A stretch of 51,865 bases of DNA from a virus: IMG/VR virus record IMGVR_UViG_3300034175_000023, positions 1 to 51,865 of that record; one strand, written 5' to 3'. Below the pieces are notes generated by a model. That model was given only the letters and a program-made list of their open reading frames with translations, did not search any database and had not been told where the DNA came from. The first letter of the stretch is position 1; the number at the start of each line of letters is the position of its first letter. Made by a program: the position numbers and the translations under genes. Of this stretch, positions 1 to 6,530 are shown one piece after another.

Positions 1-127
1 CCCGAACCAACCTTAGCAATCACGTAGTCACAAGTGGCTACCCGAGTACCAGTAGTGTTAGTTGGAGGAGTCAGGGCATACAGCGCTCCTGAGAAGAATC
101 CTTCACCATCCACTTGAAGCTTATGGC
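1..127. repeat. Left copy of 127-bp exact end repeat
   Basis: The first 127 bases are identical to the last 127 (51739-51865). The repeat lies inside a coding sequence that reads straight through when the ends are joined, so it marks a circular contig cut at an arbitrary place. A length of exactly 127 matches a common assembler k-mer overlap. It is therefore better read as an assembly overlap than as a biological terminal repeat. The true physical ends of the packaged DNA cannot be located from it. Confidence 0.93.
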
Positions 128-2366
128 TACCAATACTTGTAGCATAGCCCAGAAGGAATCTACCATTGATGTCAAAAGAGCCTTGGTTAGCCCCAGCAGT
201 GCCAGACTGGAACGTAAGGTTCCTACCACTGATTGCCATGTCTTTGTACGTATTAGTACCTCGATCATATGCAAGCAGATATCCGGAGGAAAAGTTAGGA
301 TCATAGCTAATCTCAGTTCCAGTTCCGGTAGTCGGGAAGGTTTTGTTAGTCGCCCTAAAAGTGCTTGGGGTGTTAATAGGAACCGTAGTCGTTGCAATGG
401 CATTGACGATGTCCGTACCAGTAAGAGTAACAGCGCCACTGCGAGTGTTGAACGAACTCACACCAGAACCAGTTCCTCCGGTACTTCCCGAGTGGGCGTC
501 GCTGTAAGTACCAGTGCCGAACACTTGGAACAGAGGGGCCGAATTAGGCTCTTCCAGAGCTACGTTAGCAGCAAACACCTTAACACCATTACCAACCGAG
601 ATTGCAGGAGCACCAGTACCAGCCAGATTGAAGGTACGGATAACTACGTTACTCAGGTTAACTACTCCCGGCACGTCAAACCGCATACATTCGAGAGCCG
701 ATCCTTGGAAGTCTCCATTGACCAAGTTCATACTAATTGGTACGTATCCGCCACCAAGAACACCTGCATTGTGAATACAACGACTGGTGCTGTTAAACGA
801 CTCAGTGGGGTCATTGCGACACAGTACATAGAAGTTGGCAAGAGACAGCCTAATAGCATCTGATGCGTAGAAGCCCACATTACACAGATCGATACCGAGG
901 TTGGTAATCTGTAGTCGCTGGGTTACACCCCCTTCAAAGCCTCCTGTAGGCGTCGTATCCGTATAGAACTTCATAGCGATACGAGCGTAGAAGATGAAGA
1001 TGTTGGACCACACAGGGTTGTCTACACGCCCAAATGTAATACCAACAGAGTTGGCCCCGAGGTACTTAATCACTTCTGAATTACCAGAGTAGAACGGAAA
1101 GTTGATGTGTACGTTGTTAATACGAACCACATCGTAGTTGGCAGTGATGTCAACGAAGTTATGGAAGCATTCACCAAACAGACCATCAATGGTGGCACGA
1201 GCAGCGCCAATCATCTTAATACCGTTCTTGTAATTACGGATCATGATGTTACGCAGGAGCAGACCATTACCGCCCTGTTCAGCGTATTCGCCACGGAAGC
1301 ACCAAATTGCGGTAGGGGTGTTATTACAAGTCCATCCCGGTCCCGGCAATGGCTGCAACGTCTCAAACTCCATATCCTCAATGATGCAGCTATTACCTTC
1401 GATGTAGAAAGTAACTGCCGTATCTGGACCAGTATCTACATAGTCGGAATAGATGATGGTGCCGTATACTTTGCTCTGTGCCCAGTTACGAGTGTTGTAC
1501 CCTGTGATGTCTCGGATGTCTTTCCACCCATCTCCATACAGAGAACAGTTGTCAGCGATGTTAATACGCTTGGTGATACGATAGCGCCCGCCTGGAATGT
1601 ATCCCTTGTAGCCACCAGTGCCAAGGAAGTTAACAAAGCGCTGTAGGGCAACTGTGTCATCTGCTCCGGGGCTGGACAGGGTGCTATTACCTCGTGCACC
1701 AAACTGACGTGCACTGTAAGCCACTCCCTTAGCAAGCTTCCATCGTCCACCATCACTTGCTACGATGACGTCACCACCATTGTCTGGTGAGGTAGTATCC
1801 GTAGTATCGAGGTAGTAAGTGGCTGCTCCACCATCCCTAGCCGTGTAATAGCCTCGGGTCATGATCTGAGTGCCACCTACTGATGGAGCTGTCCTGAGGG
1901 CTGCTACATTCAATACGCTATTGGCAGATGTTGAACCTCCCCCTCCTCCTGCTGATGGTGTAAAGCCCAGAGCTGTAACCACATCCCCACTAGTAAGAAG
2001 GACATCCCCTGTACGGCTATTAAAGGTGAACACACCAGATGGCGTACCACCAGTACCCCCTCCTTCAATGATGCGGGCATTAATCTGCTCCATTGCATCT
2101 TGTACGTTAGTAGCAGTGATGGGACCAAATGGGAAGGAGCTGGTAGATTCTGCTGTACCTCCTACCAGTGTGCCTCCCTGCATATTACCTACATTGATGA
2201 TGGAGTGATTGTTCATGTCTAGAACACCTTCCATCGTATTAGGTTCCCCTACTGGATTATTCCGATATAGCACCTTAGTCTGCAACTCCTGTTCAATCTT
2301 AGTGAAGTTGCTATTAATGCTGCTAATGTCGTAACCGCCTGCGGTATCTGTTAAATCAAGTTTCAT
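1..2366 (-). CDS. Tail fibre/tailspike with S74 chaperone, N-terminal part (joins 51738..50997)
   Basis: This is the receptor-binding fibre. Joined across the circle the gene runs 2366 to 1, then 51738 to 50997, in one open frame of 1035 codons. This part holds residues 1 to about 788. The N-terminus (about residues 1-50, including VLYRNNPVGEPNTMEG) closely resembles that of the 650-residue tailspike at 29231-31183, which suggests a shared virion-attachment domain. A Gly-rich linker and a fibre repeat of the F-N-x-R-x-G-x-V-x-L-T type follow, then a long stretch typical of a right-handed beta-helix. Near the C-terminal end of this part begins the first copy of a module of about 125 residues whose second copy lies past the junction. 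The start at 2366 is preceded by TAGGAACTAA, the usual ribosome site of this phage. It is the first gene of the minus-strand late block. Confidence 0.9.
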   Translation of the reverse strand, partial: MKLDLTDTAGGYDISSINSNFTKIEQELQTKVLYRNNPVGEPNTMEGVLDMNNHSIINVGNMQGGTLVGGTAESTSSFPFGPITATNVQDAMEQINARIIEGGGTGGTPSGVFTFNSRTGDVLLTSGDVVTALGFTPSAGGGGGSTSANSVLNVAALRTAPSVGGTQIMTRGYYTARDGGAATYYLDTTDTTSPDNGGDVIVASDGGRWKLAKGVAYSARQFGARGNSTLSSPGADDTVALQRFVNFLGTGGYKGYIPGGRYRITKRINIADNCSLYGDGWKDIRDITGYNTRNWAQSKVYGTIIYSDYVDTGPDTAVTFYIEGNSCIIEDMEFETLQPLPGPGWTCNNTPTAIWCFRGEYAEQGGNGLLLRNIMIRNYKNGIKMIGAARATIDGLFGECFHNFVDITANYDVVRINNVHINFPFYSGNSEVIKYLGANSVGITFGRVDNPVWSNIFIFYARIAMKFYTDTTPTGGFEGGVTQRLQITNLGIDLCNVGFYASDAIRLSLANFYVLCRNDPTESFNSTSRCIHNAGVLGGGYVPISMNLVNGDFQGSALECMRFDVPGVVNLSNVVIRTFNLAGTGAPAISVGNGVKVFAANVALEEPNSAPLFQVFGTGTYSDAHSGSTGGTGSGVSSFNTRSGAVTLTGTDIVNAIATTTVPINTPSTFRATNKTFPTTGTGTEISYDPNFSSGYLLAYDRGTNTYKDMAISGRNLTFQSGTAGANQGSFDINGRFLLGYATSIGSHKLQVDGEGFFSGALYALTPPTNTTGTRVATCDYVIAKVGS

Positions 2367-2390
2367 TTAGTTCCTAGGTTTGTTATGTCG

Positions 2391-2400
2391 CCCTATACGT
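2391..2400 (-). promoter_or_regulatory. Candidate late promoter -10 element before the tail fibre
   Basis: Read on the minus strand this is ACGTATAGGG, 25 bp upstream of the fibre start codon. It shares GTATAG with the AAATGTATAG decamer found at 7.1, 45.7 and 50.8 kb. A start a few bases downstream would give a short leader containing the AGGAAC ribosome site. The position is right for driving the first late genes, but the match is only partial. Confidence 0.35.
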
Positions 2401-2925
2401 ACAGATACTACGTATATTCATTGTGTTACGTCCCTGCGGGACAATTGTCCTACTTACGTAAGACGTAATGCTCTTGTGTGCAAGCACACGTATAAGCATA
2501 TTTGTATCCATCCAAGCATATACCGAGGCATACCCTTGGATGTGCATAATTTTTGTGAGATATTTTTGAGGGGCAATGCACACAGTAGTACATCATCGAA
2601 CCCCCTGCCTACCCCTTGCTCGATCCTCCATCTACCCATATGAGCATTTGACATAATGCTGGTTATGCGAAGAGTGACATGGCATGCTTCTTGCTAATAG
2701 CACACAATATGCCATGCATTATGTAAGTGCATACTAACTTATATAGATCGGTGCAATGTACTTGCTCCCTAACATTCATCCATGCTCAATACATGCCAAG
2801 CATATGCTTTGTGTCACACCTGCTGTACCTACAGGCGCTATGCCTAGCATGCATGTCGCGCAGCGACGTTAACTATCTACTATGAACGCCTTCGGCAATA
2901 CCCCTTGTTAGCGCTATCATTACTA

Positions 2926-3009
2926 GTCTTATACAAGACCTACAACAACTCTTATATAAGACCCTGTTCCACTCTTCTATAAGACCAATGACATGTCTTC
3001 TATAAGACT
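2926..3009. repeat. Four 15-bp palindromic repeats at exact 23-bp period
   Basis: Copies start at 2926, 2949, 2972 and 2995: GTCTTATACAAGACC, CTCTTATATAAGACC, CTCTTCTATAAGACC and GTCTTCTATAAGACT. Each is a near-perfect inverted repeat of TCTTATA/TATAAGA, and the 8-bp spacers are unrelated to each other. A further half-site, GTCTTATAG, begins at 3028, 33 bp after the last copy. Constant spacing close to two helical turns suggests binding of a dimeric protein on one face of the DNA, as for iterons or operators. The protein is not identified. Confidence 0.85.
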
Positions 3010-3169
3010 TGATTAATAAATAGGCAGGTCTTATAGCTTATCTTGTCTAAATGTTCATCCAATTGGAAGGCTTCTAAGGGGTCTCCAAGCTCACCATTTA
3101 TTTCTAAGGTGCTGCTTCATCCTCGTCCTTGCGTGCCTTGTAGATGCCTCTAATGCCTTTTAAATGGCA

Positions 3170-3191
3170 TGTGGATAACCCTTGTGGATAA
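3170..3191 (-). other. Two perfect DnaA boxes in tandem
   Basis: TGTGGATAA occurs at 3170-3178 and 3183-3191, which on the minus strand is the full consensus DnaA box TTATCCACA twice, 13 bp apart. A small ATGCC/GGCAT hairpin (3153-3170) abuts them. Two perfect nonamers so close together are unlikely by chance. Known DnaA-dependent phage and plasmid origins combine such boxes with iterons, like those found 160 bp to the left. Whether host DnaA is used here is inference. Confidence 0.7.
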
Positions 3192-3208
3192 GTGTTGGAA
3201 GATATATG

Positions 3209-3236
3209 TTGACACTATCATGTGGGATGTGCTAAT
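3209..3236 (+). promoter_or_regulatory. Candidate sigma70 promoter
   Basis: A perfect -35 TTGACA (3209-3214) is followed after 16 bp by GCTAAT (3231-3236), a 4/6 match to the -10 consensus. It points toward the plus-strand early genes and lies just right of the DnaA boxes. Confidence 0.4.
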
Positions 3237-3291
3237 CGCGTATACATGCGTGCGCACATACATATAGAGATGAGGATGTGATGTGGCATCA

Positions 3292-3327
3292 TTGACACAG
3301 ATCAAAATAATGCTTGCGTCAGATCAA
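3292..3327. repeat. First pair of 14-bp dyads, 22 bp apart
   Basis: TTGAC-ACAG-ATCAA starts at 3292 and TTGCG-TCAG-ATCAA at 3314. The same arrangement recurs at 3479 and 3501. The half-sites resemble the TTGAT-N4-ATCAA sites of FNR/ANR-type regulators. Here they may instead be sites for a phage protein. The spacing of 22 bp in both pairs is the notable point. Confidence 0.65.
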
Positions 3328-3478
3328 ATACATAGGCACAATGGAATCTCTCACCGACACAACGCTTAGTGAGAAGAGGATAACCCCTCATGTTGAATGC
3401 TCCTTAAACTAGCCAACCTCTTATGTATATGTGAGGGCATGCTGTATGTGTCTGAGCTATCATCCTGTTGTATGTAGA

Positions 3479-3514
3479 TTGACTCAGGACAAATAAGGGG
3501 TTGACAAGGATCAA
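3479..3514. repeat. Second pair of 14-bp dyads, 22 bp apart
   Basis: TTGAC-TCAG-GACAA starts at 3479 and TTGAC-AAGG-ATCAA at 3501. The second dyad coincides with the -35 element of the promoter at 3501-3530, so a bound protein would be placed to block or recruit polymerase. All four dyads share the pattern TTGAC-N4-ATCAA followed by an A-rich stretch. Confidence 0.65.
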
Positions 3515-3530
3515 AAGAGTATGCGATACT
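3501..3530 (+). promoter_or_regulatory. Candidate early sigma70 promoter
   Basis: TTGACA at 3501-3506 and GATACT at 3525-3530 are separated by 18 bp. The -35 is perfect and the -10 matches at 4/6. The next gene begins at 4284, so this promoter would give a leader of about 750 nt containing the boxA-like sites and the tRNA-like fold. Confidence 0.45.
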
Positions 3531-3677
3531 GGCATCTATGGTTAGGCAAGTAAGTGTTTAGTCCCAAGGGGCAGACAGATGAACGTAAGCCAGAACAGCT
3601 ATCACGTAATACCGGAAGCCTAACAGAGCATGGTTAGGACCAAACATAAGCGACACAACGTCGTGATGTGTGAACTA

Positions 3678-3689
3678 CCTCTTTAACAA
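3678..3689 (+). promoter_or_regulatory. boxA-like antitermination site 1
   Basis: CCTCTTTAACAA closely matches the boxA of bacterial rRNA leaders (TGCTCTTTAACA), to which NusB/S10 bind in RNA. It lies in the expected untranslated leader. The octamer ATGGTTAG occurs about 50 bases upstream (3630). Confidence 0.45.
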
Positions 3690-3923
3690 TTTAGATATCA
3701 AGTGAGCTATCAGTAGCCAAACCTTGATACACACTAGCCTTACATCAATACATGATGTGTCGTGCTGGTAGTGATGGAATAACATAAGCCTTGTCTTATG
3801 CCATCGCATGCCAGTCTCCATCATGTGGCATGGTGTTTGAGTGTGTGTATGTGACACAAGGGGAAGCGATGGTTAGCGGACACATGTCTACAACTGACAT
3901 GGATAATTACAGCTTGGTATCAA

Positions 3924-3935
3924 ATTCTTTAACAA
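3924..3935 (+). promoter_or_regulatory. boxA-like antitermination site 2
   Basis: ATTCTTTAACAA repeats the TCTTTAACAA core of the site at 3678. It is again preceded by ATGGTTAG (3869), here opening a 23-codon frame (3869-3940) that ends over the boxA-like site. Two such sites in one leader suggest read-through control of early transcription. This is inference. Confidence 0.4.
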
Positions 3936-4180
3936 CCTAAACTGCATCCTGTTCTTCGATCATACGTATCCCGTCGAGTACAAATCCTAATAGCAAACCA
4001 GCTCCCTTTGTGTGAACAAGGCAGCACACATACAGCTAGCGAGCTATCACGATTTGTCAGTACCTTGGATGTAGAAGACTAATAGGATGCGGTATTCACA
4101 AGGGTAATTAGCTTGTAAGTCAAGGCGGTAACCAACCTCGCTTCCAGCATAGCTAGTGCCCTTCTGAATACCCAGTCAAC

Positions 4181-4268
4181 GGGCTAGAGATAGTAGTGTC
4201 AGACACGTAATTCTTCTGGGGATAAAGCAGCCGCCCCACTGCCGGTGCGAATCCGGTCTAGTCCACCA
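4181..4268 (+). ncRNA. tRNA-like fold, probably degenerate
   Basis: The 5' GGGCTAG pairs with CTAGTCC over seven positions with one G-T pair, and is followed by ACCA, as at a tRNA acceptor end. Directly inside is a plausible T-arm: stem GCCGG/CCGGT around the 7-nt loop TGCGAAT. The 53 nt between acceptor and T-arm do not give a clear 7-nt anticodon loop, though a GGGG/CCCC stem is possible. It could be a decayed long-arm tRNA or a tRNA mimic. It ends 15 nt before the first early gene. Confidence 0.45.
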
Positions 4269-4283
4269 ATCAAGGAGAGCTTA

Positions 4284-4409
4284 ATGTTCACTTGTATGCA
4301 GTACACCTATGCCTTACTTGAGCTTTATGACATGTATAGCAAAGGTGCAATCAACCGGGAAGAATGGCATACCGCCAGAACCCTTCTCTCTTACATCCAC
4401 TACATCTAA
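4284..4409 (+). CDS. Small early protein, 41 residues
   Basis: The product is not recognised. The frame runs from ATG at 4284 to TAA at 4409 and starts eight bases after AAGGAGAG, a strong ribosome site. The protein is rich in Tyr and Leu near its N-terminus and looks like one amphipathic helical unit with no membrane segment. It is the first gene after the control region and is followed 11 bp later by the 187-residue gene, so the two are probably co-transcribed. As an immediate-early small protein it may act on the host, but nothing in the sequence shows how. Confidence 0.65.
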   Translation: MFTCMQYTYALLELYDMYSKGAINREEWHTARTLLSYIHYI

Positions 4410-4420
4410 CGGAGTACATC

Positions 4421-4984
4421 ATGTCCTTTAACAAACAAGAGTTCAACAAATCATTCGACGCCGCTATCATCAAGCTGCAAGACGCTGAGAAGATCACCAA
4501 GGCCGTCCTGCTGACCCTCAGCCGGGAAGTGCTGGCTGCACACCATGAAACACAAGACATCGGCTACATCAACCGTGTGGTTGCCGTGCTCACTCCGGTG
4601 AACCGCAAGGTTGCCATCCTGTTCTTCCAAGCCTTCAGCGGCTTCAAGCTGGGCAAGGATGGGGTGTTTGCCACCAAGGACAAGAAGAACTACGACAAGG
4701 CGTTGGAAGCCTCCTTGGCCTTCCTCGAAGACGTCAATAATAACATCTGGAGCTGGGCAGCGCGAGAAGTAGAAATCGAACCTAAAGAATTCGATCTGGC
4801 TCGCCTCAAGAAGAATCTGGAAGCCACCCTCAAGAAGGCAACTGATAACCAAATTGACCAGCTTACGGTTTTGGAAACCATGATGGAAGCTGGCCTCAAG
4901 CTGGATACCTTGTTGGCCTTGATGGACAAGGTATCAGGCAAGGAAACAGCGGCTGAAAAGCCTTTCATCCCAGCGCTGGTTTAA
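4421..4984 (+). CDS. Early protein of unknown function, 187 residues
   Basis: Not recognised. The ATG at 4421 is chosen over one at 4364 because it follows AACGGAGTACATC and the earlier start would overlap the upstream gene. The product is rich in Lys, Leu and Ala and looks wholly alpha-helical. Its C-terminal half has heptad-like Leu spacing that could form a coiled coil. There is no signal peptide or membrane segment. Codon use is GC-richer than in the neighbouring non-coding DNA, which supports a real gene. Its place as the first sizeable early gene suggests abundant production soon after infection. Confidence 0.82.
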   Translation: MSFNKQEFNKSFDAAIIKLQDAEKITKAVLLTLSREVLAAHHETQDIGYINRVVAVLTPVNRKVAILFFQAFSGFKLGKDGVFATKDKKNYDKALEASLAFLEDVNNNIWSWAAREVEIEPKEFDLARLKKNLEATLKKATDNQIDQLTVLETMMEAGLKLDTLLALMDKVSGKETAAEKPFIPALV

Positions 4985-4994
4985 TACGATCAAC

Positions 4995-5072
4995 GGGGGT
5001 GTAGCACATCTACTAATAGGCTAGACACCATGGCTTATTGCGGGTAACTATGTAGTCCCGTCACCTCCACCA
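4995..5072 (+). ncRNA. Second tRNA-like acceptor fold, weak
   Basis: GGGGGTG pairs with CACCTCC over seven positions (one G-T), followed by ACCA. Inside, TAGC/GCTA could form a D-arm-like stem and GCGGG/CCCGT a stem with a 12-nt loop, too long for a T-loop. No anticodon arm is found. Its 3' end (CCACCAAT, then a ribosome site) matches that of the fold at 4181-4268. It may be a relic of a tRNA or a structured leader for the next gene. Confidence 0.3.
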
Positions 5073-5085
5073 ATTAGGAGCTATC

Positions 5086-5220
5086 ATGGCACACAGCACT
5101 ATGGCAAAGAAGATTCAAAGACAATACGGAACCAAACCAGCAGCTAAATACTTGCTCGGTAAGGGATTCCCTCTCTATCTGGCTATGTTTGTACTCACTG
5201 GTAAGTGGGTGGAGGCATGA
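5086..5220 (+). CDS. Small basic early protein, 44 residues
   Basis: Not recognised. ATG at 5086 follows TTAGGAGCTATC, one of four near-identical start cassettes in the early region. The product is basic at its N-terminus (several Lys/Arg) with a hydrophobic stretch near the C-terminus (FPLYLAMFVLTG), so it might associate with membrane. Its stop overlaps the start of the next gene in ATGA, which implies coupled translation. Confidence 0.65.
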   Translation: MAHSTMAKKIQRQYGTKPAAKYLLGKGFPLYLAMFVLTGKWVEA

Positions 5221-5390
5221 GCGGATTGGAGATGTGGGTTGGTATTGCCATCACTCTTACCACATTGTCGCTGTTGCTGATGGTAGGAGGCGGTTTAGTA
5301 TTATTCTTGGATTGGCTGGTGCGGAAACGCCATTGGGTCGATTCAACGAAGAAGGGGAAGCGTGAGCGTATGAACCAGCAAACGCAGTAG
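5217..5390 (+). CDS. Small single-pass membrane protein, 57 residues
   Basis: The start at 5217 overlaps the previous stop (ATGA); an in-frame ATG at 5205 is less likely. Residues of about 7-35 form a strongly hydrophobic segment (WVGIAITLTTLSLLLM and onward). The C-terminal tail of about 20 residues is very basic, so an N-out, C-in inner-membrane protein is expected. The family is not recognised. Small early membrane proteins of phages often alter the host envelope or exclude other phages, but that is only a possibility here. Confidence 0.65.
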   Translation: MSGLEMWVGIAITLTTLSLLLMVGGGLVLFLDWLVRKRHWVDSTKKGKRERMNQQTQ

Positions 5391-5569
5391 TGGTCAACCA
5401 GAAGACAGTTACATCGTCTACGTAGACAAAGTTTCAGGGATAGGGAATAGAACTGAGCTATTACCCTACCTCGGACACTTTGATCCGGCAACGAGGCATC
5501 TTTCGATGGATCGCACTTTGATGCGAAGGATCGGGGACGTAAGCCCTCACCAACACTAAAGGAACTATC
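5391..5569 (+). other. Non-coding spacer with structured repeats
   Basis: No gene is seen. CACTTTGAT occurs twice (5476-5484 and 5514-5522), the second copy within a CGCA/TGCG hairpin (5512-5525). The segment ends with CCCTCACCAA just before a ribosome site, resembling the ACCAAT ends of the two tRNA-like folds upstream. It may encode a structured RNA. Confidence 0.35.
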
Positions 5570-5854
5570 ATGGCTAAGGCATCCCGCGCTAAATACATCT
5601 CCAAAGGCCAGCGTCGTAACAGCAAGCTGGTGAAGCGTCATGCTGCACCAATCGGTGGCTCGACGGACAACGCCATGCGGACGGCATTCCTGTCCACCTC
5701 CTTCCCTGATGCTGTTCGCTTCTCCCGTATGGGCAGCGCTATCATCAAGGCAGCACAGAACGCACCGAAGCTGACGCATGACCAAGCAAAAGGCTGGTCG
5801 GCCCATCTGTCGTTCCGTACGTTCAAAGACCTCCAAGCACAAGGTGTGATGTAA
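5570..5854 (+). CDS. Small basic protein, 94 residues
   Basis: Not recognised. ATG at 5570 follows AAAGGAACTATC, the typical start cassette. The first 25 residues are highly basic (MAKASRAKYISKGQRRNSKL), as in nucleic-acid-binding or ribosome-associated small proteins. The rest is mixed helical with no membrane segment. It is followed almost at once by a 36-residue frame. Confidence 0.75.
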   Translation: MAKASRAKYISKGQRRNSKLVKRHAAPIGGSTDNAMRTAFLSTSFPDAVRFSRMGSAIIKAAQNAPKLTHDQAKGWSAHLSFRTFKDLQAQGVM

Positions 5855-5855
5855 C

Positions 5856-5966
5856 ATGGTGTACGAACTCATTCACCTGTTTTACCCGAAATACGAAACA
5901 CGAATCAAAGTGATGGCACTGCGTGCCAAATACTGGATGGAACATAGCAAACTGTCCCTCGCATAA
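5856..5966 (+). CDS. Small protein, 36 residues
   Basis: The frame runs from ATG at 5856 to TAA at 5966, one base after the previous stop, which suggests translational coupling; there is no strong ribosome site of its own. The product is aromatic and basic and would form a single amphipathic helix. It ends inside the A-rich tract of the minus-strand terminator. The function is unknown. Confidence 0.45.
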   Translation: MVYELIHLFYPKYETRIKVMALRAKYWMEHSKLSLA

Positions 5967-5993
5967 TAAAAAAGGGCACTCGAAAGCGCCCTT
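5966..5993 (-). terminator. Rho-independent terminator of the minus-strand gene at 6013
   Basis: On the minus strand the sequence AAGGGCGCTTTCGAGTGCCC continues into a run of T. The AAGGGC/GCCCTT stem spans 5972-5993 and the U tract 5968-5973. It lies 20 bp past the stop of the minus-strand gene. On the plus strand no U tract follows, so early transcription may read through. Confidence 0.85.
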
Positions 5994-6012
5994 GATATTA
6001 TGTGGGAAGAGG

Positions 6013-6489
6013 TTAGGCCAGTGTGTCCATGAATTTCTTCCAGTCTTTCAGTTGTTTCTCTAATACATCATACTTCTTTTCGATCCCTTCAAGGGTCGAT
6101 GCGACAGCATCAATGTCTTCCGCTTTATTGAAGAATTCAACTTGCGCTTTGCTGAGCGTTTCGTAGCTGTCTTCAAGTTCGGTGCGGTAGATGATGTTCC
6201 CGAAGATGTCGAAGAAGACAGGTCGATACACCCTCCCTGACTCCTTGGAAGGCCCCTTCTGCACGCTTTCGACAAAGCCTAGTACCAACCCCTCATTGAG
6301 AACGTAGACACTGTGTATCGTGGCTACGAACGCTTTGAGGGAGCTGTCGTTAACGTATTCGGTGCGGCCTTCAAGGTTACGTTGTGCTTGATTTAATGGC
6401 AAGCCCGAGCGCTGGTGAAACAGCTCCACGCCTTGCTTCTTCAACACGGACAACAGGGTGTCTTGATCAACAACTGGTTTCTTAGCCAT
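6013..6489 (-). CDS. Isolated minus-strand gene, 158 residues, own promoter and terminator
   Basis: The product is not recognised. It begins MAKKPVVDQDTLLSVLKKQG, has a central part rich in beta-forming residues, and ends in a probable coiled coil (about residues 115-158, charged with Leu/Val heptads). No membrane or signal segment is present. ATG at 6489 follows CGGAGATTGTT. It is the only minus-strand gene within the plus-strand half of the genome. It carries its own sigma70-like promoter, an operator-like dyad at the start site and a strong terminator, so it is a self-contained unit like the moron genes of other phages. Expression is likely early or constant, under host polymerase and a repressor-like regulator. 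Confidence 0.85.
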   Translation of the reverse strand: MAKKPVVDQDTLLSVLKKQGVELFHQRSGLPLNQAQRNLEGRTEYVNDSSLKAFVATIHSVYVLNEGLVLGFVESVQKGPSKESGRVYRPVFFDIFGNIIYRTELEDSYETLSKAQVEFFNKAEDIDAVASTLEGIEKKYDVLEKQLKDWKKFMDTLA

Positions 6490-6510
6490 AACAATCTCCG
6501 ATTAGGTGAC

Positions 6511-6524
6511 ACAGCACATGCTGT
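6511..6524. promoter_or_regulatory. Operator-like dyad ACAGCA-N2-TGCTGT
   Basis: A perfect 6+6 inverted repeat lies between the -10 element and the start codon of the minus-strand gene, about where transcription should begin. A dimer bound here would block initiation. The binding protein is unknown. Confidence 0.5.
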
Positions 6525-6530
6525 ACGTCT

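Larger units (their letters stand above)
2367..4283. other. 1.9-kb non-coding control and putative origin region
   Basis: No convincing gene is present; the open frames of 60-87 codons lack ribosome sites and phage-like composition. The stretch separates the minus-strand late genes (leftward) from the plus-strand early genes (rightward). Its left third is rich in short palindromes, for example a GTCCC/GGGAC hairpin at 2430-2442 overlapping the perfect palindrome GGACAATTGTCC at 2439-2450, CTTACGTAAG at 2453-2462, and a GTCGC/GCGAC hairpin at 2855-2867. The middle carries ordered repeats and DnaA boxes. The right third carries boxA-like sites and a tRNA-like fold. Together these suggest a replication origin plus divergent transcription control. 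The assignment is inferred from sequence patterns only. Confidence 0.75.

Noticed and set aside
1-127. 127-bp exact repeat at both ends as a phage direct terminal repeat
   Set aside because: It falls mid-gene, the gene reads in frame across the join, and 127 is a common assembler k-mer. It is an overlap artefact of a circular contig.
114-863. Long plus-strand open frame of 249 codons
   Set aside because: It is opposite the tail-fibre gene, Ser/Thr/Arg-rich as an antisense shadow would be, and has no ribosome site.
2383-2400. T7-type phage RNA polymerase promoter (TATAGGG on the minus strand)
   Set aside because: Only the last few bases match and no single-subunit polymerase gene is present.
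2380-2643. Plus-strand open frame of 87 codons in the control region
   Set aside because: It is Cys/His/Pro-rich without a ribosome site and covers the palindrome cluster, so it looks random.
2641-2676. TTGACA at 2648 as a sigma70 promoter
   Set aside because: No acceptable -10 element lies 16-18 bp downstream.
2926-3009. CRISPR array
   Set aside because: Repeats are only 15 bp with 8-bp spacers and there are no cas genes; this is an iteron or operator pattern.
4181-4268. Functional long-arm tRNA (Ser, Leu or Tyr type)
   Set aside because: No 5-bp stem with a 7-nt anticodon loop can be drawn, so it is listed only as tRNA-like.
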